Part shown: one piece after another, positions 22,511 to 35,538 of the stretch | Layout: every line of letters starts with the position of its first letter | Numbering within the stretch: the stretch's first letter is position 1 | Assembly (NCBI RefSeq): GCF_022682495.2 | Contig: NW_026527291.1 | Location: forward strand, 372,001-436,000 | Direction: 5' to 3' | DNA: 64,000 nucleotides | DNA from: Desmodus rotundus | Taxonomy: Eukaryota > Chordata > Mammalia > Chiroptera > Phyllostomidae | Notes under the pieces: generated by a model | What the model was told of the DNA's origin: nothing | The model's database searches: none | What the model saw: the letters and a program-made list of their open reading frames with translations, nothing else | Made by a program: the position numbers and the translations under genes

Positions 22511-24031
22511 ATAAGCAGCCCTCTGCCTCCACGGGGCTCAAACACCTGGGGCCGTTGTGCGAGCACCTGGCGTTCGTGCAGGCAAACCCGCAGACCCCTC
22601 TGGCCCGAACCCACCACTGCGAAGATCCCACTTTTCTTCCATCCGTAAAGGGGTCCTCCTTGAGGAGTGGAGGAACACGGGGAGGCCCCCAGGAGATGGC
22701 TTTTCTCCGAGCCGCGGCTGGCTCCTTTCGGGCCCATACGTGGGCCGCGCGTGCGCACTCAGGCTCCCCACAACAGGCCTCCCTCGGGTCACGGGGCCCA
22801 CCCTTGTGGTGTCTCCTGACCCACCCATGAGGGGTCAAGTGACCCACGCCCGGGGGGTCTCGTGACCCACCCCTGAGGTGTCACGTGACCCACCCCTGGG
22901 GGGTCTCGTGACCCACCCTTGAGGGGTCACGTGACCCACCCCTGAGGGGTCACGTGACCCACACCTGCGGGGTCACGTGACCCACCCCTGGGGGGTCTCG
23001 TGACGCACCCCTGAGGGGTCACGTGACCCACCCCTGGGGGGTCTCGTGACGCACCCCTGAGGGGTCACGTGACCCACCCTTGAGGGGTTTCGTGACCCAC
23101 CCTTTTGGTGTCACGTGACCCACCCTTTTGGGGTCTCGTGACCCACCCTTGGGAAGTCACCTGTCCCACCCTGGAGGGGTCAGGTTACCCGACCTTGAGA
23201 GGTCACAGCAGTTTCACAGGGTCCCTGCGCACCTGTCCATGGAAACAGAAGCCCTCCCTGCCACTCAGAGGACCGCGCGATTACCCCTAGGCCACACTGC
23301 CCAGCAGCACTCTCAGCCCCGCACAGACAGTGTGCTAAGGACAGACTTTGATACCGGGGCCCTGGGCGGGGGATTTTCCATGGAACTCTCTAAGGGCCCG
23401 GTGCCCTGTGTCGCCCGGGAGTGCCCAAGCCCTTCCTTGACCCCGCAGGACACTTGCATCCAGCAATAAGCAGCCGTCTGCCTCCACGGGGCTCAAACAC
23501 CTGGGCCCGGTGTGCGGGAACCTGGCGTACGTGGAGGCAAACCCCCAGACCCCTCTGGCCCGAACCCACCACTGCGAAGATCCCCCTTTTCTTCCATCCG
23601 TAAAGGGGCCCTCCCTGGGGAGTGGAGGAACATGGGGAGGCCCCCAGGAGATGGCTTTTCTCCGAGCCGCGGCTGGCTCGTTTCGGGCCTATACGTGGGC
23701 CGCGCATGCGCACTCAGGCTCCAAAGCACACGCCTTCCTCGGCTCACCTGACCCACCCTTTAGAGGTCACAGCAGTTCCACAGGGTCCCTGGGCACCAGT
23801 CCGTGGACACAGGAGCCCTCCCTGCCACCTAAAGGACCACGCGATTTCCGCTGGGGAACACTCCCCAGAAGCACTCCCAGCCTCGCACAGACACTGTGCG
23901 CAGGATAGACTTGTGGACCAGGGGCCTGGGGGGGGGAATTTTCCAGGGAACTCGTTAAAGGCCAGGTGCCCTCTGTCGCCCTGGGAGTGCCCACGCCATC
24001 CCTTAACCCTGCAGGACACTATCATCCAGCA
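22511..24031 (+). repeat. U14: La18 (22511-23465) + S566 (23466-24031)
   Basis: Copy of U9 at +8,420, with the marker T at 23955. The homologous base in U20 (33942) is C, so the change postdates or was lost from the +9,987 copy. Confidence 0.93.
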
Positions 24032-25551
24032 ATAAGCAGCCCTCTGCCTCCACGGGGCTCAAACACCTGGGGCCGTTGTGCGAGCACCTGGCGTTCGTGC
24101 AGGCAAACCCGCAGACCCCTCTGGCCCGAACCCACCACTGCGAAGATCCCACTTTTCTTCCATCCGTAAAGGGGTCCTCCTTGAGGAGTGGAGGAACACG
24201 GGGAAGCCCCCAGGAGATGGCTTTTCTCCGAGCCGCGCCTGGCTCCTTTCGGGCCTATACGTGGGCCGCGCGTGCGCACTCAGGCTCCCCACAACAGGCC
24301 TCCCTCGGGTCACGGGGCCCACCCTTGAGGTGTCTCCTGACCCACCCTTGAGGGGTCACGTGACCCACCCCCGGGGGGTCTCGTGACGCACCCCTGAGGG
24401 GTCACGTGACCCACCCCTGGGGGGTCTCGTGACCCACCCTTGAGGGGTCAGGTGACCCACCCCTGAGGGGTCATGTGACCCACACCTGCGGGGTCACGTG
24501 ACCCAACCCTGGGGGGTCTCGTGACGCACCCCTGAGGGGTCACGTGACCCACCCCTGGGGGGTCTCGTGACCCACCCCTGAGGGGTCACGTGACCCACCC
24601 TTGAGGGGTTTCGTGACCCACCCTTTTGGGGTCACGTGACCCACCCTTTTGGGGTCTCGTGACCCAGCCTTGGGAGGTCACCTGTCCCACCCTGGAGGGG
24701 TCAGGTGACCCGCCCTTGAGAGGTCACAGCAGTTTCACAGGGTCCCTGCGCACCTGTCCATGGAAACAGAAGCCCTCCCTGCCACTCAGAGGACCGCGCG
24801 ATTACCCCTAGGCCACACTGCCCAGCAGCACTCTCAGCCCCGCACAGACAGTGTGCTAAGGACAGACTTTGATACCGGGGCCCTGGGCGGGGGATTTTCC
24901 ATGGAACTCTCTAAGGGCCCGGTGCCCTGTGTCGCCCGGGAGTGCCCAAGCCCTTCCTTGACCCCGCAGGACACTTGCATCCAGCAATAAGCAGCCGTCT
25001 GCCTCCACGGGGCTCAAACACCTGGGCCCGGTGTGCGGGAACCTGGCGTACGTGGAGGCAAACCCCAGACCCCTCTGGCCCGAACCCACCACTGGGAAGA
25101 TCCCCCTTTTCTTCCATCCGTAAAGGGGCCCTCCCTGGGGAGTGGAGGGACATGGGGAGGCCCCCAGGAGATGGCTTTTCTCCGAGCTGCGGCTGGCTCG
25201 TTTCGGGCCTATACGTGGGCCGCGCATGCGCACTCAGGCTCCCAAGCACACGCCTTCCTCGGCTCACCTGACCCATCCTTTAGAGGTCACAGCAGTTCCA
25301 CAGGGTCCCTGGGCACCTGTCCGAGGACACAGGAGCCCTCCCTGTCACCTAAAGGACCACGCGATTTCCGCTGGGGAACACTCCCCAGAAGCACTCCCAG
25401 CCTCGCACAGACACTGTGCGCAGGATAGACTTGTGGACCAGGGGCCTGGGGGGGGGAATTTTCCAGGGAACTCTCTAAAGGCCAGGTGCCCTCTGTCGCC
25501 CTGGGAGTGCCCACGCCATCCCTTAACCCTGCAGGACACTATCATCCAGCA
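24032..25551 (+). repeat. U15: La/Lb chimera 18 (24032-24986) + S565 (24987-25551)
   Basis: Copy of U10 at +8,420. Partners U21 at +9,987 and U30 at +25,491; base 25419 is C here and T in U30 (50910). Confidence 0.93.
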
Positions 25552-27072
25552 ATAAGCAGCCCTCTGCCTCCACGGGGCTCAAACACCTGGGGCCGTTGTG
25601 CGAGCACCTGGCGTTCGTGCAGGCAAACCCGCAGACCCCTCTGGCCCGAACCCACCACTGCGAAGATCCCACTTTTCTTCCATCCGTAAAGGGGTCCTCC
25701 TTGAGGAGTGGAGGAACACGGGGAGGCCCCCAGGAGATGGCTTTTCTCCGAGCCGCGGCTGGCTCCTTTCGGGCCCATACGTGGGCCGCGCGTGCGCACT
25801 CAGGCTCCCCACAACAGGCCTCCCTCGGGTCACGGGGCCCACCCTTGTGGTGTCTCCTGACCCACCCATGAGGGGTCAAGTGACCCACGCCCGGGGGGTC
25901 TCGTGACCCACCCCTGAGGTGTCACGTGACCCACCCCTGGGGGGTCTCGTGACCCACCCTTGAGGGGTCACGTGACCCACCCCTGAGGGGTCACGTGACC
26001 CACACCTGCGGGGTCACGTGACCCACCCCTGGGGGGTCTCGTGACGCACCCCTGAGGGGTCACGTGACCCACCCCTGGGGGGTCTCGTGACGCACCCCTG
26101 AGGGGTCACGTGACCCACCCTTGAGGGGTTTCGTGACCCACCCTTTTGGTGTCACGTGACCCACCCTTTTGGGGTCTCGTGACCCACCCTTGGGAAGTCA
26201 CCTGTCCCACCCTGGAGGGGTCAGGTTACCCGACCTTGAGAGGTCACAGCAGTTTCACAGGGTCCCTGCGCACCTGTCCATGGAAACAGAAGCCCTCCCT
26301 GCCACTCAGAGGACCGCGCGATTACCCCTAGGCCACACTGCCCAGCAGCACTCTCAGCCCCGCACAGACAGTGTGCTAAGGACAGACTTTGATACCGGGG
26401 CCCTGGGCGGGGGATTTTCCATGGAACTCTCTAAGGGCCCGGTGCCCTGTGTCGCCCGGGAGTGCCCAAGCCCTTCCTTGACCCCGCAGGACACTTGCAT
26501 CCAGCAATAAGCAGCCGTCTGCCTCCACGGGGCTCAAACACCTGGGCCCGGTGTGCGGGAACCTGGCGTACGTGGAGGCAAACCCCCAGACCCCTCTGGC
26601 CCGAACCCACCACTGCGAAGATCCCCCTTTTCTTCCATCCGTAAAGGGGCCCTCCCTGGGGAGTGGAGGAACATGGGGAGGCCCCCAGGAGATGGCTTTT
26701 CTCCGAGCCGCGGCTGGCTCGTTTCGGGCCTATACGTGGGCCGCGCATGCGCACTCAGGCTCCAAAGCACACGCCTTCCTCGGCTCACCTGACCCACCCT
26801 TTAGAGGTCACAGCAGTTCCACAGGGTCCCTGGGCACCAGCCCGTGGACACAGGAGCCCTCCCTGCCACCTAAAGGACCACGCGATTTCCGCTGGGGAAC
26901 ACTCCCCAGAAGCACTCCCAGCCTCGCACAGACACTGTGCGCAGGATAGACTTGTGGACCAGGGGCCTGGGGGGGGGAATTTTCCAGGGAACTCGCTAAA
27001 GGCCAGGTGCCCTCTGTCGCCCTGGGAGTGCCCACGCCATCCCTTAACCCTGCAGGACACTATCATCCAGCA
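25552..27072 (+). repeat. U16: La18 (25552-26506) + S566 (26507-27072)
   Basis: T to C at 26841 (CACCAGCCCGTGG) in the S right arm is shared with U22 (36828), U31 (52332) and U37 (62319). In each case the unit just before a 20-unit Lb carries it. Confidence 0.93.
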
Positions 27073-28639
27073 ATAAGCAGCCCTCTGCCTCCACGGGGCT
27101 CAAAAACCTGGGCCCGTTGTGCGAGCACCTGGCGTTCGTGCAGGCAAACCCGCAGACCCCTCTGGCCCGAACCCACCACTGCGAAGATCCCACTTTTCTT
27201 CCATCAGTAAAGGGGTCCTCCTTGAGGAGTGGAGGAACACGGGGAAGCCCCCAGGAGATGGCTTTTCTCCGAGCCGCGCCTGGCTCCTTTCGGGCCTATA
27301 CGTGGGCCGCGCGTGCGCAATCAGGCTCCCCACAACAGGCCTCCCTCGGGTCACGGGGCCCACCCTTGAGGTGTCTCCTGACCCACCCTTGAGGGGTCAC
27401 GTGACCCACCCCCGGGGGGTCTCGTGACGCACCCCTGAGGGGTCACGTGACCCACCCCTGGGGGGTCTCGTGACCCACACTTGAGGGGTCACGTGACCCA
27501 ACCCTGGGGGGTCTCGTGACGCACCCCTGAGGGGTCACGTGACCCACCCCTGAGGGGTCACGTGACCCACACCTGCGGGGTCACGTGACCCAACCCTGGG
27601 GGGTCTCGTGACGCACCCCTGAGGGGTCACGTGACCCACCCCTGGGGGGTCTCGTGACCCACCCCTGAGGGGTCACGTGACCCACCCTTGAGGGGTTTCG
27701 TGACCCACCCTTTTGGGGTCACGTGACCCACCCTTTTGGGGTCTCGTGACCCAGCCTTGGGAGGTCACCTGTCCCACCCTGGAGGGGTCAGGTGACCCGC
27801 CCTTGAGAGGTCACAGCAGTTTCACAGGGTCCCTGCGCACCTGTCCATGGAAACAGAAGCCCTCCCTGCCACTCAGAGGACCGTGCGATTTCCCCTAGGC
27901 CACACTGCCCAGCAGGACTCTCAGCCCCGCACAGACAGTGTGCTAAGGACAGACTTGGATACCGGGGCCCTGGGCGGGGGATTTTCCATGGAACTCTCTA
28001 AGGGCCCGGTGCCCTGTGTCGCCCGGGAGTGCCCATGCCCTTCCTTGACCCCGCAGGACACTTGCCTCCAGCAATAAGCAGCCGTCTGCCTCCACGGGGC
28101 TCAAACACCTGGGCCCGGTGTGCGGGAACCTGGCGTACGTGGAGGCAAACCCCCAGACCCCTCTGGCCCGAACCCACCACTGCGAAGATCCCCCTTTTCT
28201 TCCATCCGTAAAGGGGCCCTCCCTGGGGAGTGGAGGAACATGGGGAGGCCCCCAGGAGATGGCTTTTCTCCGAGCCGCGGCTGGCTCGTTTCGGGCCTAT
28301 ACGTGGGCCGCGCATGCGCACTCAGGCTCCAAAGCACACGCCTTCCTCGGCTCACCTGACCCACCCTTTAGAGGTCACAGCAGTTCCACAGGGTCCCTGG
28401 GCACCAGTCCGTGGACACAGGAGCCCTCCCTGCCACCTAAAGGACCACGCGATTTCCGCTGGGGAACACTCCCCAGAAGCACTCCCAGCCTCGCACAGAC
28501 ACTGTGCGCAGGATAGACTTGTGGACCAGGGGCCTGGGGGGGGGAATTTTCCAGGGAACTCGCTAAAGGCCAGGTGCCCTCTGTCGCCCTGGGAGTGCCC
28601 ACGCCATCCCTTAACCCTGCAGGACACTATCATCCAGCA
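27073..28639 (+). repeat. U17: Lb20 (27073-28073) + S566 (28074-28639)
   Basis: First 20-unit VNTR: 46 bp, exactly two 23-bp units, longer than the norm. Contains CCCACACTTGAGG near 27475. Right arm R2 with CCCATGCCC / TTGCCTCC. TGCGCAATCAGG in the left arm replaces TGCGCACTCAGG. Confidence 0.93.
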
Positions 28640-30160
28640 ATAAGCAGCCCTCTGCCTCCACGGGGCTCAAACACCTGGGGCCGTTGTGCGAGCACCTGGC
28701 GTTCGTGCAGGCAAACCCGCAGACCCCTCTGGCCCGAACCCACCACTGCGAAGATCCCACTTTTCTTCCATCCGTAAAGGGGTCCTCCTTGAGGAGTGGA
28801 GGAACACGGGGAGGCCCCCAGGAGATGGCTTTTCTCCGAGCCGCGGCTGGCTCCTTTCGGGCCCATACGTGGGCCGCGCGTGCGCACTCAGGCTCCCCAC
28901 AACAGGCCTCCCTCGGGTCACGGGGCCCACCCTTGTGGTGTCTCCTGACCCACCCATGAGGGGTCAAGTGACCCACGCCCGGGGGGTCTCGTGACCCACC
29001 CCTGAGGTGTCACGTGACCCACCCCTGGGGGGTCTCGTGACCCACCCTTGAGGGGTCACGTGACCCACCCCTGAGGGGTCACGTGACCCACACCTGCGGG
29101 GTCACGTGACCCACCCCTGGGGGGTCTCGTGACGCACCCCTGAGGGGTCACGTGACCCACCCCTGGGGGGTCTCGTGACGCACCCCTGAGGGGTCACGTG
29201 ACCCACCCTTGAGGGGTTTCGTGACCCACCCTTTTGGTGTCACGTGACCCACCCTTTTGGGGTCTCGTGACCCACCCTTGGGAAGTCACCTGTCCCACCC
29301 TGGAGGGGTCAGGTTACCCGACCTTGAGAGGTCACAGCAGTTTCACAGGGTCCCTGCGCACCTGTCCATGGAAACAAAAGCCCTCCCTGCCACTCAGAGG
29401 ACCGCGCGATTACCCCTAGGCCACACTGCCCAGCAGCACTCTCAGCCCCGCACAGACAGTGTGCTAAGGACAGACTTTGATACCGGGGCCCTGGGCGGGG
29501 GATTTTCCATGGAACTCTCTAAGGGCCCGGTGCCCTGTGTCGCCCGGGAGTGCCCAAGCCCTTCCTTGACCCCGCAGGACACTTGCATCCAGCAATAAGC
29601 AGCCGTCTGCCTCCACGGGGCTCAAACACCTGGGCCCGGTGTGCGGGAACCTGGCGTACGTGGAGGCAAACCCCCAGACCCCTCTGGCCCGAACCCACCA
29701 CTGCGAAGATCCCCCTTTTCTTCCATCCGTAAAGGGGCCCTCCCTGGGGAGTGGAGGAACATGGGGAGGCCCCCAGGAGATGGCTTTTCTCCGAGCCGCG
29801 GCTGGCTCGTTTCGGGCCTATACGTGGGCCGCGCATGCGCACTCAGGCTCCAAAGCACACGCCTTCCTCGGCTCACCTGACCCACCCTTTAGAGGTCACA
29901 GCAGTTCCACAGGGTCCCTGGGCACCAGTCCGTGGACACAGGAGCCCTCCCTGCCACCTAAAGGACCACGCGATTTCCGCTGGGGAACACTCCCCAGAAG
30001 CACTCCCAGCCTCGCACAGACACTGTGCGCAGGATAGACTTGTGGACCAGGGGCCTGGGGGGGGGAATTTTCCAGGGAACTCGCTAAAGGCCAGGTGCCC
30101 TCTGTCGCCCTGGGAGTGCCCACGCCATCCCTTAACCCTGCAGGACACTATCATCCAGCA
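28640..30160 (+). repeat. U18: La18 (28640-29594) + S566 (29595-30160)
   Basis: G to A at 29377 (GAAACAAAAG) is shared only with U33 (54868), exactly 25,491 bp away, a strong marker of the superduplication. Confidence 0.93.
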
Positions 30161-32497
30161 ATAAGCAGCCCTCTGCCTCCACGGGGCTCAAAAACCTGGG
30201 CCCGTTGTGCGAGCACCTGGCGTTCGTGCAGGCAAACCCGCAGACCCCTCTGGCCCGAACCCACCACTGCGAAGATCCCACTTTTCTTCCATCAGTAAAG
30301 GGGTCCTCCTTGAGGAGTGGAGGAACACGGGGAAGCCCCCAGGAGATGGCTTTTCTCCGAGCCGCGCCTGGCTCCTTTCGGGCCTATACGTGGGCCGCGC
30401 GTGCGCACTCAGGCTCCCCACAACAGGCCTCCCTCGGGTCACGGGGCCCACCCTTGAGGTGTCTCCTGACCCACCCTTGAGGGGTCACGTGACCCACCCA
30501 CGGGGGGTCTCGTGACGCACCCCTGAGGGGTCACGTGACCCACCCCTGGGGGGTCTCGTGACCCACCCTTGAGGGGTCAGGTGACCCACCCCTGAGGGGT
30601 CACGTGACCCACACCTGCGGGGTCACGTGACCCAACCCTGGGGGGTCTCGTGACGCACCCCTGAGGGGTCACGTGACCCACCCCTGGGGGGTCTCGTGAC
30701 CCACCTCTGAGGGGTCACGTGACCCACCCTTGAGGGGTTTCGTGACCCACCCTTTTGGGGTCACGTGACCCACCCTTTTGGGGTCTCGTGACCCAGCCTT
30801 GGGAGGTCACCTGTCCCACCCTGGAGGGGTCAGGTGACCCGCCCTTGAGAGGTCACAGCAGTTTCACAGGGTCCCTGCGCACCTGTCCATGGAAACAGAA
30901 GCCCTCCCTGCCACTCAGAGGACCGTGCGATTTCCCCTAGGCCACACTGCCCAGCAGGACTCTCAGCCCCGCACAGACAGTGTGCTAAGGACAGACTTGG
31001 ATACCGGGGCCCTGGGCCGGGGATTTTCCATGGAACTCTCTAAGGGCCCGGTGCCCTGTGTCGCCCGGGAGTGCCCAAGCCCTTCCTTGACCCCGCAGGA
31101 CACTTGCATCCAGCAATAAGCAGCCGTCTGCCTCCACGGGGCTCAAACACCTGGGCCCGGTGTGCGGGAACCTGGCGTACGTGGAGGCAAACCCCCAGAC
31201 CCCTCTGGCCCGAACCCACCACTGCGAAGATCCCCCTTTTCTTCCATCCGTAAAGGGGCCCTCCCTGGGGAGTGGAGGAACACGGGGAGGCCCCCAGGAG
31301 ATGGCTTTTCTCCGAGCCGCGGCTGGCTCCTTTCGGGCCCATACGTGGGCCGCGCGTGCGCACTCAGGCTCCCCACAACAGGCCTCCCTCGGGTCACGGG
31401 GCCCACCCTTGTGGTGTCTCCTGACCCACCCATGAGGGGTCAAGTGACCCACGCCCGGGGGGTCTCGTGACCCACCCCTGAGGTGTCACGTGACCCACCC
31501 CTGGGGGGTCTCGTGACCCACCCCTGAGGGGTCACGTGACCCACCCTTGAGGGGTTTCGTGACCCACCCTTTTGGGGTCACGTGACCCACCCTTTTGGGG
31601 TCTCGTGACCCAGCCTTGGGAGGTCACCTGTCCCACCCTGGAGGGGTCAGGTGACCCGCCCTTGAGAGGTCACAGCAGTTTCACAGGGTCCCTGCGCACC
31701 TGTCCATGGAAACAGAAGCCCTCCCTGCCACTCAGAGGACCGTGCGATTTCCCCTAGGCCACACTGCCCAGCAGGACTCTCAGCCCCGCACAGACAGTGT
31801 GCTAAGGACAGACTTGGATACCGGGGCCCTGGGCGGGGGATTTTCCATGGAACTCTCTAAGGGCCCGGTGCCCTGTGTCGCCCGGGAGTGCCCATGCCCT
31901 TCCTTGACCCCGCAGGACACTTGCCTCCAGCAATAAGCAGCCGTCTGCCTCCACGGGGCTCAAACACCTGGGCCCGGTGTGCGGGAACCTGGCGTACGTG
32001 GAGGCAAACCCCAGACCCCTCTGGCCCGAACCCACCACTGGGAAGATCCCCCTTTTCTTCCATCCGTAAAGGGGCCCTCCCTGGGGAGTGGAGGGACATG
32101 GGGAGGCCCCCAGGAGATGGCTTTTCTCCGAGCTGCGGCTGGCTCGTTTCGGGCCTATACGTGGGCCGCGCATGCGCACTCAGGCTCCCAAGCACACGCC
32201 TTCCTCGGCTCACCTGACCCATCCTTTAGAGGTCACAGCAGTTCCACAGGGTCCCTGGGCACCTGTCCGAGGACACAGGAGCCCTCCCTGTCACCTAAAG
32301 GACCACGCGATTTCCGCTGGGGAACACTCCCCAGAAGCACTCCCAGCCTCGCACAGACACTGTGCGCAGGATAGACTTGTGGACCAGGGGCCTGGGGGGG
32401 GGAATTTTCCAGGGAACTCTCTAAAGGCCAGGTGCCCTCTGTCGCCCTGGGAGTGCCCACGCCATCCCTTAACCCTGCAGGACACTATCATCCAGCA
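30161..32497 (+). repeat. U19: Lb18 (30161-31115) + hybrid S/La-Lb12 (31116-31932) + S565 (31933-32497)
   Basis: Two L in a row, with the short 12-unit VNTR now in the hybrid (switch between 31268 and 31283). Private bases shared only with U34: A at 30500, T at 30706 and C at 31018 (GGGCCGGGG). Confidence 0.93.
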
Positions 32498-34018
32498 ATA
32501 AGCAGCCCTCTGCCTCCACGGGGCTCAAACACCTGGGGCCGTTGTGCGAGCACCTGGCGTTCGTGCAGGCAAACCCGCAGACCCCTCTGGCCCGAACCCA
32601 CCACTGCGAAGATCCCACTTTTCTTCCATCCGTAAAGGGGTCCTCCTTGAGGAGTGGAGGAACACGGGGAGGCCCCCAGGAGATGGCTTTTCTCCGAGCC
32701 GCGGCTGGCTCCTTTCGGGCCCATACGTGGGCCGCGCGTGCGCACTCAGGCTCCCCACAACAGGCCTCCCTCGGGTCACGGGGCCCACCCTTGTGGTGTC
32801 TCCTGACCCACCCATGAGGGGTCAAGTGACCCACGCCCGGGGGGTCTCGTGACCCACCCCTGAGGTGTCACGTGACCCACCCCTGGGGGGTCTCGTGACC
32901 CACCCTTGAGGGGTCACGTGACCCACCCCTGAGGGGTCACGTGACCCACACCTGCGGGGTCACGTGACCCACCCCTGGGGGGTCTCGTGACGCACCCCTG
33001 AGGGGTCACGTGACCCACCCCTGGGGGGTCTCGTGACGCACCCCTGAGGGGTCACGTGACCCACCCTTGAGGGGTTTCGTGACCCACCCTTTTGGTGTCA
33101 CGTGACCCACCCTTTTGGGGTCTCGTGACCCACCCTTGGGAAGTCACCTGTCCCACCCTGGAGGGGTCAGGTTACCCGACCTTGAGAGGTCACAGCAGTT
33201 TCACAGGGTCCCTGCGCACCTGTCCATGGAAACAGAAGCCCTCCCTGCCACTCAGAGGACCGCGCGATTACCCCTAGGCCACACTGCCCAGCAGCACTCT
33301 CAGCCCCGCACAGACAGTGTGCTAAGGACAGACTTTGGTACCGGGGCCCTGGGCGGGGGATTTTCCATGGAACTCTCTAAGGGCCCGGTGCCCTGTGTCG
33401 CCCGGGAGTGCCCAAGCCCTTCCTTGACCCCGCAGGACACTTGCATCCAGCAATAAGCAGCCGTCTGCCTCCACGGGGCTCAAACACCTGGGCCCGGTGT
33501 GCGGGAACCTGGCGTACGTGGAGGCAAACCCCCAGACCCCTCTGGCCCGAACCCACCACTGCGAAGATCCCCCTTTTCTTCCATCCGTAAAGGGGCCCTC
33601 CCTGGGGAGTGGAGGAACATGGGGAGGCCCCCAGGAGATGGCTTTTCTCCGAGCCGCGGCTGGCTCGTTTCGGGCCTATACGTGGGCCGCGCATGCGCAC
33701 TCAGGCTCCAAAGCACACGCCTTCCTCGGCTCACCTGACCCACCCTTTAGAGGTCACAGCAGTTCCACAGGGTCCCTGGGCACCAGTCCGTGGACACAGG
33801 AGCCCTCCCTGCCACCTAAAGGACCACGCGATTTCCGCTGGGGAACACTCCCCAGAAGCACTCCCAGCCTCGCACAGACACTGTGCGCAGGATAGACTTG
33901 TGGACCAGGGGCCTGGGGGGGGGAATTTTCCAGGGAACTCGCTAAAGGCCAGGTGCCCTCTGTCGCCCTGGGAGTGCCCACGCCATCCCTTAACCCTGCA
34001 GGACACTATCATCCAGCA
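32498..34018 (+). repeat. U20: La18 (32498-33452) + S566 (33453-34018)
   Basis: A to G at 33338 (TTTGGTACC) is private; partner U35 keeps A at 58829, so this change arose after, or was lost in, the superduplication. Confidence 0.93.
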
Positions 34019-35538
34019 ATAAGCAGCCCTCTGCCTCCACGGGGCTCAAACACCTGGGGCCGTTGTGCGAGCACCTGGCGTTCGTGCAGGCAAACCCGCA
34101 GACCCCTCTGGCCCGAACCCACCACTGCGAAGATCCCACTTTTCTTCCATCCGTAAAGGGGTCCTCCTTGAGGAGTGGAGGAACACGGGGAAGCCCCCAG
34201 GAGATGGCTTTTCTCCGAGCCGCGCCTGGCTCCTTTCGGGCCTATACGTGGGCCGCGCGTGCGCACTCAGGCTCCCCACAACAGGCCTCCCTCGGGTCAC
34301 GGGGCCCACCCTTGAGGTGTCTCCTGACCCACCCTTGAGGGGTCACGTGACCCACCCCCGGGGGGTCTCGTGACGCACCCCTGAGGGGTCACGTGACCCA
34401 CCCCTGGGGGGTCTCGTGACCCACCCTTGAGGGGTCAGGTGACCCACCCCTGAGGGGTCATGTGACCCACACCTGCGGGGTCACGTGACCCAACCCTGGG
34501 GGGTCTCGTGACGCACCCCTGAGGGGTCACGTGACCCACCCCTGGGGGGTCTCGTGACCCACCCCTGAGGGGTCACGTGACCCACCCTTGAGGGGTTTCG
34601 TGACCCACCCTTTTGGGGTCACGTGACCCACCCTTTTGGGGTCTCGTGACCCAGCCTTGGGAGGTCACCTGTCCCACCCTGGAGGGGTCAGGTGACCCGC
34701 CCTTGAGAGGTCACAGCAGTTTCACAGGGTCCCTGCGCACCTGTCCATGGAAACAGAAGCCCTCCCTGCCACTCAGAGGACCGCGCGATTACCCCTAGGC
34801 CACACTGCCCAGCAGCACTCTCAGCCCCGCACAGACAGTGTGCTAAGGACAGACTTTGATACCGGGGCCCTGGGCGGGGGATTTTCCATGGAACTCTCTA
34901 AGGGCCCGGTGCCCTGTGTCGCCCGGGAGTGCCCAAGCCCTTCCTTGACCCCGCAGGACACTTGCATCCAGCAATAAGCAGCCGTCTGCCTCCACGGGGC
35001 TCAAACACCTGGGCCCGGTGTGCGGGAACCTGGCGTACGTGGAGGCAAACCCCAGACCCCTCTGGCCCGAACCCACCACTGGGAAGATCCCCCTTTTCTT
35101 CCATCCGTAAAGGGGCCCTCCCTGGGGAGTGGAGGGACATGGGGAGGCCCCCAGGAGATGGCTTTTCTCCGAGCTGCGGCTGGCTCGTTTCGGGCCTATA
35201 CGTGGGCCGCGCATGCGCACTCAGGCTCCCAAGCACACGCCTTCCTCGGCTCACCTGACCCATCCTTTAGAGGTCACAGCAGTTCCACAGGGTCCCTGGG
35301 CACCTGTCCGAGGACACAGGAGCCCTCCCTGTCACCTAAAGGACCACGCGATTTCCGCTGGGGAACACTCCCCAGAAGCACTCCCAGCCTCGCACAGACA
35401 CTGTGCGCAGGATAGACTTGTGGACCAGGGGCCTGGGGGGGGGAATTTTCCAGGGAACTCTCTAAAGGCCAGGTGCCCTCTGTCGCCCTGGGAGTGCCCA
35501 CGCCATCCCTTAACCCTGCAGGACACTATCATCCAGCA
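34019..35538 (+). repeat. U21: La/Lb chimera 18 (34019-34973) + S565 (34974-35538)
   Basis: Same chimera as U10. Base 34857 is T; its partner in U36 (60348) is G. Confidence 0.93.

Larger units (their letters stand above)
17501..25630 (+). repeat. 8,420-bp tandem higher-order repeat, copy 2
   Basis: Second copy, adjoining the first in tandem order. The right limit is set by the S-like patch starting at 17211 in copy 1's continuation, compared with 25631. Confidence 0.88.
21939..29142 (+). repeat. Duplicated block, offset 9,987 bp (partner 31926-39129)
   Basis: S565 of U13 through the VNTR of U18 matches S565 of U19 through the VNTR of U24, including both 20-unit VNTRs and the 26841/36828 marker. 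Differences noticed: 23955/33942, 23351/33338, 28036/38023 and 28066/38053. Confidence 0.85.
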
